A DNA stretch of 64,000 bases, from assembly GCF_000799715.1 (NCBI RefSeq), contig NZ_JUHG01000013.1:310001-374000 (forward strand), read 5' to 3'. The notes beneath the pieces were generated by a model. The model did not search any database. It worked only from the letters and a program-made list of their open reading frames with translations, and was not told the origin of the DNA. Below are positions 1 through 7,625 of the stretch, piece by piece (positions within the stretch are counted from its first letter, which is position 1; every line of letters starts with the position of its first letter). This DNA is from Martinezella rhizogenes (GTDB lineage: Bacteria > Pseudomonadota > Alphaproteobacteria > Rhizobiales > Rhizobiaceae). A program made the position numbers and the translations under genes.

Positions 1-602
1 TCGTCATTCCGGAAGGCACCATGCTGACACCAAAATATCCGGCCGCCGTCGTTGCCGGCAATGTCGAAGTGAGCCAGGCCGTCACCAACTGCCTGTTCGG
101 CGCGGTCGGAACGCTTGCCGCCGCGCAAGGGACGATGAACAATCTGACCTTCGGCAATGAAGTCTACCAATATTACGAGACGATCTGCTCCGGCGCGCCC
201 GCCGGCCCCGGCTTCAGCGGCGCCGATGCGGTTCATACGCACATGACCAATTCACGCCTGACCGACCCGGAAATCCTCGAGACCCGCTTCCCCGTGGTGT
301 TGGAGGATTTCCATATCCGCCCGAATTCCGGCGGACGCGGCAAGTGGAGCGCCGGCAACGGCACGCAGCGCACGATCCGCACCCGCGAAAAGCTGGAATT
401 CGCCGTACTCTCCGGCCATCGCCGTGTCGCCCCCTTCGGCGTCAAGGGCGGCGAGCCGGGTCAGACCGGGCGCAACTATGTCCGGCGTAATGACGGCACG
501 ATCGAAGAGCTGATCGGTTCCGCCCATACGGTGCTGGAAGCCGGCGAAGCCTTTACCGTGGTCACGCCAACCGGCGGCGGCTACGGCAAGAAAGAGAGAT
601 AG
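1..602 (+). CDS. Hydantoinase B/5-oxoprolinase family protein, 3' part only
   Basis: The reading frame is open from base 3 to the TAG at 600-602, so this is the C-terminal end (about 199 residues) of a gene that starts before the window. The segment PAAVVAGNVEVSQ near the window edge and the glycine-rich RPNSGGRGKWSAGNG block are typical of the HyuB/N-methylhydantoinase B subunit, which opens cyclic imides or 5-oxoproline using ATP together with HyuA. The internal ATG at 21 is not a real start because the conserved sequence continues upstream of it. HyuA would be expected upstream, outside the window. The exact substrate cannot be told from the fragment. Confidence 0.85.
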   Translation, partial: VIPEGTMLTPKYPAAVVAGNVEVSQAVTNCLFGAVGTLAAAQGTMNNLTFGNEVYQYYETICSGAPAGPGFSGADAVHTHMTNSRLTDPEILETRFPVVLEDFHIRPNSGGRGKWSAGNGTQRTIRTREKLEFAVLSGHRRVAPFGVKGGEPGQTGRNYVRRNDGTIEELIGSAHTVLEAGEAFTVVTPTGGGYGKKER

Positions 603-611
603 GAGCGCGCC

Positions 612-1142
612 ATGGACTGGCCAAAGGACGGAAAAACGCCCCGAGAACTGATCGTGTCATCCTCCCATCTGGCGGTTGGTACATCTCCTGCGCTCTCCGA
701 GCTGGAATATGGATCGATCCTGTTTTCGCATGCGTTTAACCGCTGGATCGTGCGTTGCATGGCGGCTGCTGGCGTTCCCGGCCTCTCGCCGATCGAGATC
801 CTGATCATCCATTCCGTGCGGCACCGCGAGCGGCCGAAGACGCTCTCCGATCTCTGCCTCGTGCTCGACATCGAGGACACGCATGTCGCTAACTACGCCG
901 TGAAGAAGCTGGAGGCTGCCGGCCTCGTGAAGACTGGCAAGAGCGGCAAGGAAAAGCAGATCCAGGTCACCGACAGGGGCCTGGAAGCTCTGACGCGCTA
1001 TTCCGAGATCCGCGAGCGATTGTTGGTGGAGGCGACCAAGGTCTCCGGCCTGTCGCAGGACGATCTTTCCGGGATCGCATCGCATCTGAGGGCACTGTCC
1101 GGCTATTACGAACAGGCAGCCCGGTCGGCCGCGACCCTGTGA
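612..1142 (+). CDS. MarR-like winged-helix transcriptional regulator
   Basis: The protein has 176 residues. The central part, about residues 60-120, reads as a winged helix: LSPIEILIIHSVRH, then LSDLCLVLDIEDTHVANYAVKKLEAAGLV, then the basic wing KTGKSGKEKQIQVTDRG. This is the pattern of MarR/COG3355-type DNA-binding proteins. AGGAG at 601-605 precedes the ATG by six bases, supporting this start. It follows the hydantoinase gene by nine bases, so the two are probably co-transcribed and the regulator may control hydantoinase or oxoprolinase expression. That link is inferred from position only, and the ligand is unknown. Confidence 0.75.
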   Translation: MDWPKDGKTPRELIVSSSHLAVGTSPALSELEYGSILFSHAFNRWIVRCMAAAGVPGLSPIEILIIHSVRHRERPKTLSDLCLVLDIEDTHVANYAVKKLEAAGLVKTGKSGKEKQIQVTDRGLEALTRYSEIRERLLVEATKVSGLSQDDLSGIASHLRALSGYYEQAARSAATL

Positions 1143-1392
1143 TCGTTTTTACAGGCACCTGATGCCCTTTTCTTCGAGGCCATACTTGGCTTTCGAAAGA
1201 TTATCTATTCCGCGACCGCATACCTATATTAGATCAGTGCGATCTATTGTTGAACGTCAGCCGAGCACCTGCGTTGATGAAACGACGGGATTTTGTTTTC
1301 ACAGGAGCATGACTTTTGTGAAAATTGCTGGCTTCGCACGGTAGGAAAAGTGTGCTTACGTTGACGGAAAGGGGAATGGTGTCAAAACTTCT
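1143..1392. other. Intergenic region before the MBL-fold gene
   Basis: These 250 bases hold no convincing gene. A 60-codon frame on the plus strand has no recognisable protein features and is treated as chance. A small inverted repeat, TAGATC-agtgc-GATCTA, lies at 1230-1246. The region presumably carries the promoter of the following hydrolase gene, but no clear -35/-10 pair was identified. Confidence 0.4.
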
Positions 1393-2223
1393 ATGAAAAA
1401 CGATAGTTTCGAGCTTAGATTCTGGGGTGTGCGGGGAAGTATCCCCGTATCGGGACCGGAATTCGAACGTTACGGCGGGAATACGTCCTGCATCGAATTA
1501 CGGCATGACGGCAGGCGCATTATTTTTGACGCCGGAACCGGAGCGCGGGAGGCCGCATTGTCGCTCGCGAAAGATGGCGTTCGTGATGTCGATGTCTTCT
1601 TCACCCACTCGCATTACGACCACATGATCGGCTTGCCCTTCTTCAAGCCGATCTACGATCCCGGGGTCAGCGTCGATCTCTGGTCGGGCCACCTCGCGGG
1701 CAAAACGACGACGCGGCAACTGATCGGCCAGTTCATGCGGCCGCCGTGGTTTCCGGTGGAACCGGATATCTGTCGCGCCACCATGGGGTTTCGCGATTTT
1801 GCGGCCGGCGATACGCTGAAGCCGCACCCGGGCATCGTCATCCACACCGCCACGCTCAACCATCCGGGCGGCTGCGTCGGCTACCGCATCGAATGGGCGG
1901 GCCGGATCATCGCGCTGGTCTACGATACCGAGCATGTGAACGGCCATATGGACGAAGCGGCCCTTTCACTGATGGCCGGAGCCGATCTCGCCGTCTACGA
2001 CGCGACCTATACCGAAGCGGAGATACCGAAGCATCTGGGATTCGGGCATTCCACCTGGCAGGAGGGCGTCAAATTGGCGAAAGCGGCGGGCGCGAAGCGC
2101 CTTGCGCTCTTCCATCATGCGCAATGGCGCACGGACAAGGACCTGGACGATATGCAGCGCGACGCGCGCGAAAGCTTCCCTGGCGCATTTGCCGCTTTCG
2201 ACCGCCAGCTCATCGAGCTTTAA
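1393..2223 (+). CDS. Metallo-beta-lactamase-fold hydrolase (RNase Z/PhnP-like phosphodiesterase branch)
   Basis: A 276-residue protein that begins with the FWGVRGSIPVSGPEFERYGGNT block typical of the MBL-fold branch that includes cyclic phosphodiesterases and RNase Z-like enzymes. The metal-binding signature THSHYDH is at residues 71-77 (H72, H74, D76, H77). Further ligands are likely H157 (NHPGG), D178 (VYDTEH) and a C-terminal HH at about 241-242. The active site therefore looks intact. The substrate is not determinable; a cyclic nucleotide or phosphodiester is plausible from the branch, and two adenylate cyclases lie within 8 kb. It is transcribed alone toward a convergent deacetylase gene that starts its stop codon within the last four bases. 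Confidence 0.8.
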   Translation: MKNDSFELRFWGVRGSIPVSGPEFERYGGNTSCIELRHDGRRIIFDAGTGAREAALSLAKDGVRDVDVFFTHSHYDHMIGLPFFKPIYDPGVSVDLWSGHLAGKTTTRQLIGQFMRPPWFPVEPDICRATMGFRDFAAGDTLKPHPGIVIHTATLNHPGGCVGYRIEWAGRIIALVYDTEHVNGHMDEAALSLMAGADLAVYDATYTEAEIPKHLGFGHSTWQEGVKLAKAAGAKRLALFHHAQWRTDKDLDDMQRDARESFPGAFAAFDRQLIEL

Positions 2224-2966
2224 GCCATGAAATCGCCGACCGGGCGCCAATCGATGGCGGCATGGCGGGCTGTTTCCTGAAATAGCGTGTCGATGAAATC
2301 CCATGCCAGCGCATCATGGACGAGATGATGCGTCAGGATGCCGATCGGCTCGTCATTGCCCTCGAAACGGTTTTTGAGCTCGCCGACCAAGACGTCCACC
2401 AGCTCCCCATGCGGGCGCCCCCCATTCGTGCCGTGCCAGTCCATGATGTCGACATGGGTGTTGACCAAGGCGATCGGCCTCGGCTTCGCCAATCCGTAGA
2501 CGGAAACGGCGCGATAGCCGAAGGGGGCAAGCTCCGGCAGCAGAGCCTTGTCGATGCGGTTCCACGGCGGCACCAGCATCGGCGCGAATTGCCGGGGGTA
2601 GAGGTCTTTGAGCTTATCGAAACCCCGGCGGAGTTCATCCAGCACGATCGCCTGCGGGCGGTGCAGACCCAGTTCCTGCTTTTTCGCCTCGTCCGGCGCG
2701 TAGTTGTGATGTGTCCAGCCATGGACCGTGACGGTCAGGGCTTCCTGGCGTGCGAGGCGGTCTGCAAGCGGCTTACCGGTGGGGCCGGGAATGACCGCCA
2801 GGGCCATGGGCACGCCGTATCTGTCCGAGAGCGCCAGCAACTGGTCGAGGGCAACAGTCGGCTCGATGGCGTCGTCGTCGCGAAACCATAGCGTTGCCTT
2901 CCGCCCGGCCTCGGCCCAGCGCTGTAATTCGTCGCGCAAAGGCTGCCATTCGGCTCTATCGCTCAT
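2220..2966 (-). CDS. Polysaccharide deacetylase family protein
   Basis: From the ATG at 2966 the protein has 248 residues. It shows the NodB-homology features of carbohydrate esterase family 4: an acidic motif FRDDDA (D30-D32), a metal-binding histidine pair in VHGWTHHNY (H82, H86/H87), and the VPPWNRI segment at about 125. There is no signal peptide, so action in the cytoplasm on a precursor or small sugar is likely. A longer frame starts upstream, but the 2966 ATG overlaps the end of the upstream glycosyltransferase by 11 bases, a usual operon junction. The pair probably makes and deacetylates one glycan. Its end overlaps the convergent MBL gene by four bases. Confidence 0.8.
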   Translation of the reverse strand: MSDRAEWQPLRDELQRWAEAGRKATLWFRDDDAIEPTVALDQLLALSDRYGVPMALAVIPGPTGKPLADRLARQEALTVTVHGWTHHNYAPDEAKKQELGLHRPQAIVLDELRRGFDKLKDLYPRQFAPMLVPPWNRIDKALLPELAPFGYRAVSVYGLAKPRPIALVNTHVDIMDWHGTNGGRPHGELVDVLVGELKNRFEGNDEPIGILTHHLVHDALAWDFIDTLFQETARHAAIDWRPVGDFMA

Positions 2967-4059
2967 AATAGGTGTCTCCCAGATGTTTCCGCAGAATGGC
3001 CTCAAGTCGTTTCGAGGCCCCGGTCAAGGACCTCTCCTCCTGAACGAAGCGATGGGCCGCCTTGGCCATCGCACTCCACTCCCAGTCGTCGCCCAGCAAC
3101 CGTGCGATCGCACCGGCATAGGCCTTCAGATCGCCCCCGGGCGTCAAAATCCCCGTTACCCCATTCATCACCACTTCCGGTACCCCAGCTGTCGCCTGCG
3201 CCACGACCGGCAGGCCCGCCGCCTGCGCTTCGAGATAGGCCAGACCATAGGCCTCGCCACAGCCGGGCCAGACATAGATGCCCCCTGCCCGCAGCTCGGC
3301 GACGATCTCCGGCGCTGTGCGCTCTCCGAGCCAGCTGATACGATTGCTCTCGAAACCGGCAAACAGGGCTCGGACCTCCGCTCGCATCGGTCCGTCGCCG
3401 ATAATGCTGAGCGTCCAGTTCCGATCCCGGATCAGCTCCAGTGCCCGGGCGAGCATCACATAGCTGTCGAATTTGTCGCCGCGGCGCAACATCGCAACGG
3501 TAATCAGCCGATGCGGCGTGCGCTTGCCGATCATAGGTCCGAAATGCACAGTGTCGATGAATGGCAGGAAGCGCTCATATCGCCCCTCTGGGATGGCGTC
3601 GACAAGGCCGATCCGGTCGCGCTCGGTAAAGCACAGATTGACTGCGGCCTGCCGCACGGCGTCGGCGATAAGACGCTGATTGTCGCCCCAGCCATTATCG
3701 TCGTGCCGCCTGCCATAGGATGCCTCGGCGGTGACATAGGCAATGCCAAGGCTCGCCGCCACCCGAGGGCCGATCATGTCCGGCGTCTTGTAGTAGGGAT
3801 GGTAAGTAAACCAGAGGTCCGGCGCAGTCTCGCCGCGCCATTTTTCCAGCAGCCTGTCGATTTCCGCTTCCGCTTTCCGGGCGATCTCGGCGCGCGGCCC
3901 GGCCTCCGGCGTCGGTGTAAAACTGCGCAGTTCGGAGGCAAGCTCGACCTGGTGTCCCGCCATCTCAAAGGCCGCGATGATCAGACGCGCCATCAACCGA
4001 TCGCCCGATGGTACGGGATGATTGGGCGACTTCAGAGGAGCGTAGAAGGCGATCTTCAT
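2956..4059 (-). CDS. Glycosyltransferase, GT4-like (GT-B fold)
   Basis: A 367-residue protein starting MKIAFYAPLKSPNHPVPSGDR, the usual first beta strand and glycine loop of family 4 transferases. The C-terminal half carries the nucleotide-sugar-binding E-x7-E motif in GEAYGLAYLEAQAAGLPVVA. An in-frame TTG lies 21 bases upstream, but the ATG at 4059 directly precedes the conserved start of the fold and is preferred. It forms a two-gene operon with the polysaccharide deacetylase downstream, which overlaps it by 11 bases. Donor and acceptor are unknown. Confidence 0.82.
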   Translation of the reverse strand: MKIAFYAPLKSPNHPVPSGDRLMARLIIAAFEMAGHQVELASELRSFTPTPEAGPRAEIARKAEAEIDRLLEKWRGETAPDLWFTYHPYYKTPDMIGPRVAASLGIAYVTAEASYGRRHDDNGWGDNQRLIADAVRQAAVNLCFTERDRIGLVDAIPEGRYERFLPFIDTVHFGPMIGKRTPHRLITVAMLRRGDKFDSYVMLARALELIRDRNWTLSIIGDGPMRAEVRALFAGFESNRISWLGERTAPEIVAELRAGGIYVWPGCGEAYGLAYLEAQAAGLPVVAQATAGVPEVVMNGVTGILTPGGDLKAYAGAIARLLGDDWEWSAMAKAAHRFVQEERSLTGASKRLEAILRKHLGDTYYER

Positions 4060-4073
4060 GGCGCGGCCAATAG

Positions 4074-4150
4074 TTGACAATTAAGTGATAGTTCTGCGCG
4101 GAAATGTGACGGGAAATGCCCGAATTCCGGCGGGTTGCTTGACAATTAAG
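4074..4150. repeat. Direct repeat of TTGACAATTAAG
   Basis: The 12-base sequence TTGACAATTAAG occurs at 4074-4085 and again at 4139-4150, 65 bases apart, between the divergent glycosyltransferase and cyclase genes. Each copy contains the consensus -35 hexamer TTGACA facing right. No good -10 box follows the second copy at 17 bases, so this could be a regulator-binding repeat rather than a pair of promoters. Confidence 0.4.
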
Positions 4151-4259
4151 GCCCTGACTTCAACGACCGCATTCTCGACAGCATGCGGCATTGCAGCTAG
4201 ATGATTAGGCGATAACTGTTTTCCGTCCCCTTGTGAACGGGCAATGTAAATTGGATTTG

Positions 4260-5984
4260 ATGACCACAGAGGCAAGAAAACCCATCATATCCGATCGTCT
4301 CGTGCGAAAATTCCGGCTTGGCTCCGGTTTGATCATCTTCGTTTTCGTGATCATGCATCTGGCCAATCATTCCCTTGGATTGATCTCGCTCAACGTTGCC
4401 GATCATGCCCAGCATTGGTTCATGGCGGTCTGGCGCAATCCGGTTGGCACCGTTCTTTTCTACGGCGCCTTGATCGTCCATATCCTCCTCGTCCTGCGCA
4501 TGCTCTACAAGCGCCGCACTCTGGTCATGCCGGCAGGCGAGGCCTTCCAGATCGTTACCGGCTTGATGGTGCCCCTGCTGTTGATCGATCACATCATCGC
4601 CACGCGCATCGTTCACGAGATCTACGGCTATCACGACAATTACCGGGCCATCGTTCGCAGCCTCTGGGTCTCTTCGCCGCTCAACGGCGTGCGCCAGTCG
4701 ATCGTCCTCCTGATCGTCTGGATCCATGGCTGCATCGGCATCCATTTCTGGCTGCGCTATCGTGCCTGGTACACGGCCATTGCGCCCGTCATGTTGTCCT
4801 TCGCCATCACGCTTCCGGTTCTTGCCCTGCTCGGTTTCGCGGCCATGGGAAAGACGGTATCGCACGAGGCGGCACAAGAGGACGAGCGCGGTCTTCGCGG
4901 CGGCTATTACAGCGATGTGCGCAGCCTTGGCGAAGCCGGCTCCATGCCAGGCAGCCGGGCGAGCAGTACCCTATGGCCCTATCGCGCCGGCTTTTACGGC
5001 GCTTTCAGCATGTCGATCCTCGGCCTCTTCGCCTTCCGCACCCATCGAAGACTGCGCGAACGGCAGCATCAGGTGGCGATCCGCTACGCGAGCGGCGAAG
5101 TCGTACACGCACCGCGAGGCTTCACCGTGCTCGAAGCCAGCCGCCTCGGTGGCATCCCCCATTATTCGGTCTGCGGCGGCAAGGGGCAATGTTCCACCTG
5201 TCGCGTCCAGATCATAGAGGGCGCGGAGAACCTGCCGCCACCCGAAGGACTGGAGCAAAAGACCCTGAACCGGATCGGCGCGACACCGGATGTCCGCCTC
5301 GCCTGCCAGTTGCGCCCGACGGGAAATATCAGTGTCGTGCCGCTTCTGACGCCGATGGCGGAGGCGGCCATTCCCGTCTACAGCCAGACGGCAAGTCCTG
5401 GCCGCGAGCGCGAGATCGTCGTCTTTTTCTGCGACCTGCGCCATTTTACCGCGCTGACCGAGGCGCGCCTGCCCTTCGATATCGTCTTCCTGCTCAACCG
5501 TTATTTTGCCATCGTTGGGCGCATCGTCGAGGAGAATGGCGGTCGGATGGATAAATTCATCGGCGACGGCGCCATGGCACTGTTCGGCCTGCGCACCACA
5601 CCGAAGGAAGCCAGCCGTCAGGCGCTGAAGGCGGCAGCCGAAATCGTCAGGGAAATTGACAAGTTGAGCGCGGAACTGGCGGATGACCTCGCGGCTCCGC
5701 TCGAAATCGCCATAGGCCTGCATACCGGATCGGCGGTGGTCGGCTCGATGGGCTACGGCAATGTCAAGAACGTGACGGCGATCGGCGATACGGTCAATGT
5801 CGCCAGCCGCCTGGAAAGCGCCGCCAAGGAGTTCAACCGTACCCTTGTCTTTTCCGAGCCCGTGGCAAGCCTTTCCGGTGTCGATGTCGCCGGCATCGAA
5901 AGCCGCGAAATTGCGGTTCGCGGCCGTGCCGAGCCTCTGCGCGTTTACATCGTTGCGAAGGAAGAGAGTGCCCGCTTTGCATAG
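4260..5984 (+). CDS. cyaC: CyaC-like redox-sensing class III adenylate cyclase
   Basis: A 574-residue membrane protein with three modules. Residues 18-265 hold about six membrane helices resembling the anchor of diheme-B succinate dehydrogenase, with candidate haem histidines H33/H37, H74, H111 and H156/H162. Residues 270-360 form a plant-type ferredoxin domain with cysteines C305, C311, C314 and C349. Residues 385-574 form the class III cyclase domain with metal aspartates D392 (FFCDLRHFT) and D436 (FIGDGAMALFG), and IGDTVNVASRLES. CyaC of S. meliloti, reported as a quinone-responsive diheme-B and 2Fe-2S adenylate cyclase, has this architecture. Here the same quinone-to-cAMP coupling is inferred. 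A GTG at 4233 is an alternative start. Confidence 0.88.
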   Translation: MTTEARKPIISDRLVRKFRLGSGLIIFVFVIMHLANHSLGLISLNVADHAQHWFMAVWRNPVGTVLFYGALIVHILLVLRMLYKRRTLVMPAGEAFQIVTGLMVPLLLIDHIIATRIVHEIYGYHDNYRAIVRSLWVSSPLNGVRQSIVLLIVWIHGCIGIHFWLRYRAWYTAIAPVMLSFAITLPVLALLGFAAMGKTVSHEAAQEDERGLRGGYYSDVRSLGEAGSMPGSRASSTLWPYRAGFYGAFSMSILGLFAFRTHRRLRERQHQVAIRYASGEVVHAPRGFTVLEASRLGGIPHYSVCGGKGQCSTCRVQIIEGAENLPPPEGLEQKTLNRIGATPDVRLACQLRPTGNISVVPLLTPMAEAAIPVYSQTASPGREREIVVFFCDLRHFTALTEARLPFDIVFLLNRYFAIVGRIVEENGGRMDKFIGDGAMALFGLRTTPKEASRQALKAAAEIVREIDKLSAELADDLAAPLEIAIGLHTGSAVVGSMGYGNVKNVTAIGDTVNVASRLESAAKEFNRTLVFSEPVASLSGVDVAGIESREIAVRGRAEPLRVYIVAKEESARFA

Positions 5985-6013
5985 GCCGTTCAGGCGTGTA
6001 GGGATGACGCCCG

Positions 6014-6892
6014 ATGTTCGACCGTAAGATTCTGACCGCTAAATTCTGGAAGCGTACCCTTCGCAAGGCCAGGGATCGCATCGCCACGCGCCTGTTCGAT
6101 ACGCGCCTCGGCCGCGATATCCTGATCAGCGCCGTCGGTCCGCGCGTGCGGACCATGACGGTGGATTGTGGCGATCATGTCATGAGCTTCTCACCGGCCG
6201 ATTACATCGGTCGCAAAGTGTTCCGCAAAGGGCATTTCGAGCGCGATCATGTCGACCGGCTGTTGATCGTGTTGCGCGAACGTGGACTGTTGCGCAAGGG
6301 GACGGTGCTGCTCGAACTCGGCGGCAATATCGGTACGCAGACCTGCTACTTCGCGCTCAGCGGTGCCTATCGCCGCATCGTCGCTGTAGAGCCCGACCCA
6401 CGTAATTTCCGGCTCCTGACGACCAATATCGCCGATAACGGATTTCAGGATCTGGTGACGGCGGTCAACTGCGCCGCCGGCGACCGCGAGGGGCAGCTCG
6501 ATTTCTACCTGAATCACAACAACCACGGCAAAAGCAGCGCCTTGCGCCAAAGCCCGAGCGACGAGAAGATTTCCGTGCCGGTCCGGCCGGTCACCGATAT
6601 TCTCGGCGAAGCCAACGTCGAGGCTGCCGATGTCGGGCTGATCTGGATGGATATCGAGGGGTATGAGCCCGTCGCCGTAAGGTCGATGCAGGCATTGATG
6701 GCCCTCAAGGTGCCGCTCTACATGGAGTTCACACCAGCCTTCTATGGCAAGGAACAGACAACCGCTTTCATCTCCGATCTTGCTGGCTACTACACGGAGT
6801 GCCTCGCCTTTTTCGAAGATCGCACCGTGCCGATGAAAGTCGCCGACCTGCCGATCGAGGGCGAGCAGTTCGACGTCCTGTTCCTGCACTAG
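6014..6892 (+). CDS. FkbM family methyltransferase
   Basis: The 292-residue protein contains a Rossmann-like SAM-binding motif, LLELGGNIGTQTCYFAL, at residues 99-115, followed by the acidic VEPD at 125-128. The later block IWMDIEGYEPVAVRSMQ is characteristic of FkbM-type O-methyltransferases, which often methylate sugars in surface polysaccharides or secondary metabolites. The gene begins 29 bases after the CyaC-like gene on the same strand, so co-transcription is likely. Its stop codon falls inside the first base pairs of a RIME-like repeat, which probably ends the transcript. Confidence 0.82.
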   Translation: MFDRKILTAKFWKRTLRKARDRIATRLFDTRLGRDILISAVGPRVRTMTVDCGDHVMSFSPADYIGRKVFRKGHFERDHVDRLLIVLRERGLLRKGTVLLELGGNIGTQTCYFALSGAYRRIVAVEPDPRNFRLLTTNIADNGFQDLVTAVNCAAGDREGQLDFYLNHNNHGKSSALRQSPSDEKISVPVRPVTDILGEANVEAADVGLIWMDIEGYEPVAVRSMQALMALKVPLYMEFTPAFYGKEQTTAFISDLAGYYTECLAFFEDRTVPMKVADLPIEGEQFDVLFLH

Positions 6893-6995
6893 AGCAATTC
6901 CAGGAAAAGTGCGAAGCGGTTTTCCGCCCGGAATTGCGTAAAAACAAAAAGTTAGAGCGTTTCAGCGATTCTATGAAGCGCTGAAACGCTCTAAC
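6891..6995 (+). repeat. RIME-like intergenic mosaic element, copy A
   Basis: About 105 bases with two palindromes. The first pairs GCAATTCC with GGAATTGC around a pyrimidine-rich centre containing aaaagtgcgaagcggttttccg. The second has perfect 16-base arms, TTAGAGCGTTTCAGCG at 6952-6967 and its complement at 6979-6994. The layout matches rhizobial RIME elements. Related copies in the opposite orientation lie near 25.9 and 48.5 kb. The stems sit between convergent genes and may also act as a transcription terminator. Confidence 0.75.
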
Positions 6996-6997
6996 GT

Positions 6998-7477
6998 CTA
7001 TCGGCGCCGATAGATGAAATAACGGCCCGCCTTCACGCCGGGCGGCAAAGGCAATGGCTCGAGATCGGGATGATCGAGCGACAGACCGCTAATGGCGAGC
7101 CCGCGCTGAGCCAGCACGCCCACCATGATCTCGGGCAGCCAGGTCAGGGTCACCGCGTCCTTCTCCTCATAGCCAGTGCCGATATCGGCATGAGCAAGCG
7201 AGGCGCCGATGCCGATGAAATCCCTCGCGGTATCCTTGATCTCGCCAAGCACGAGATTGCCGGCCTCCGGCATAGAAGGACCATAGGCGTTGGCGGCGCG
7301 GTCAAAAGCGACGATGCGGTGGCCGGGGAAAAGCTCGCGCAGGTGATCGAAGGTGCGGCCGTTGCCAAGCCCGAGCTCCAGCACCGGGCCATCGAGCGTT
7401 TTAACCTCATCTGCAATACCGTTGAGGATGTCGCGTTGCGCGGTTAGGCGGCGGATGAAACTATCCAGGCGGCTCAT
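6998..7477 (-). CDS. Class I SAM-dependent methyltransferase
   Basis: From the ATG at 7477 the protein has 159 residues. The SAM-binding motif I, PVLELGLGNGRTFDHL, is at residues 31-46 and the acidic end of strand 2, IVAFDR, at 55-60. It is short for a class I enzyme and has no visible substrate domain. A frame beginning at GTG 7555 is longer, but AAGGAC upstream of 7477 and the start of the fold favour the shorter protein. It is transcribed leftward, divergent from the DUF3095 gene. The substrate is unknown. Confidence 0.75.
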   Translation of the reverse strand: MSRLDSFIRRLTAQRDILNGIADEVKTLDGPVLELGLGNGRTFDHLRELFPGHRIVAFDRAANAYGPSMPEAGNLVLGEIKDTARDFIGIGASLAHADIGTGYEEKDAVTLTWLPEIMVGVLAQRGLAISGLSLDHPDLEPLPLPPGVKAGRYFIYRRR

Positions 7478-7625
7478 CGTATCTGTCTTGTCCTTGGCAT
7501 CGTGGTGTCTCTCTCGCAGCCGGAGTAGCATGGCGCATGTCGCCACGTCGACCACCCGCTGGTTTTTCGATGCGGTTGCTATAGGGATAGTTTGTCGCGG
7601 CGCTCATATGTAAGGGGGACATCTC

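Noticed and set aside
1162-1344. 60-codon frame before the MBL gene
   Set aside because: No ribosome-binding site, no recognisable pattern, and the composition differs from neighbouring proteins.
2728-4077. 449-codon plus-strand frame opposite the glycosyltransferase
   Set aside because: Shadow of the GT4 and deacetylase genes, whose conserved motifs are on the minus strand.
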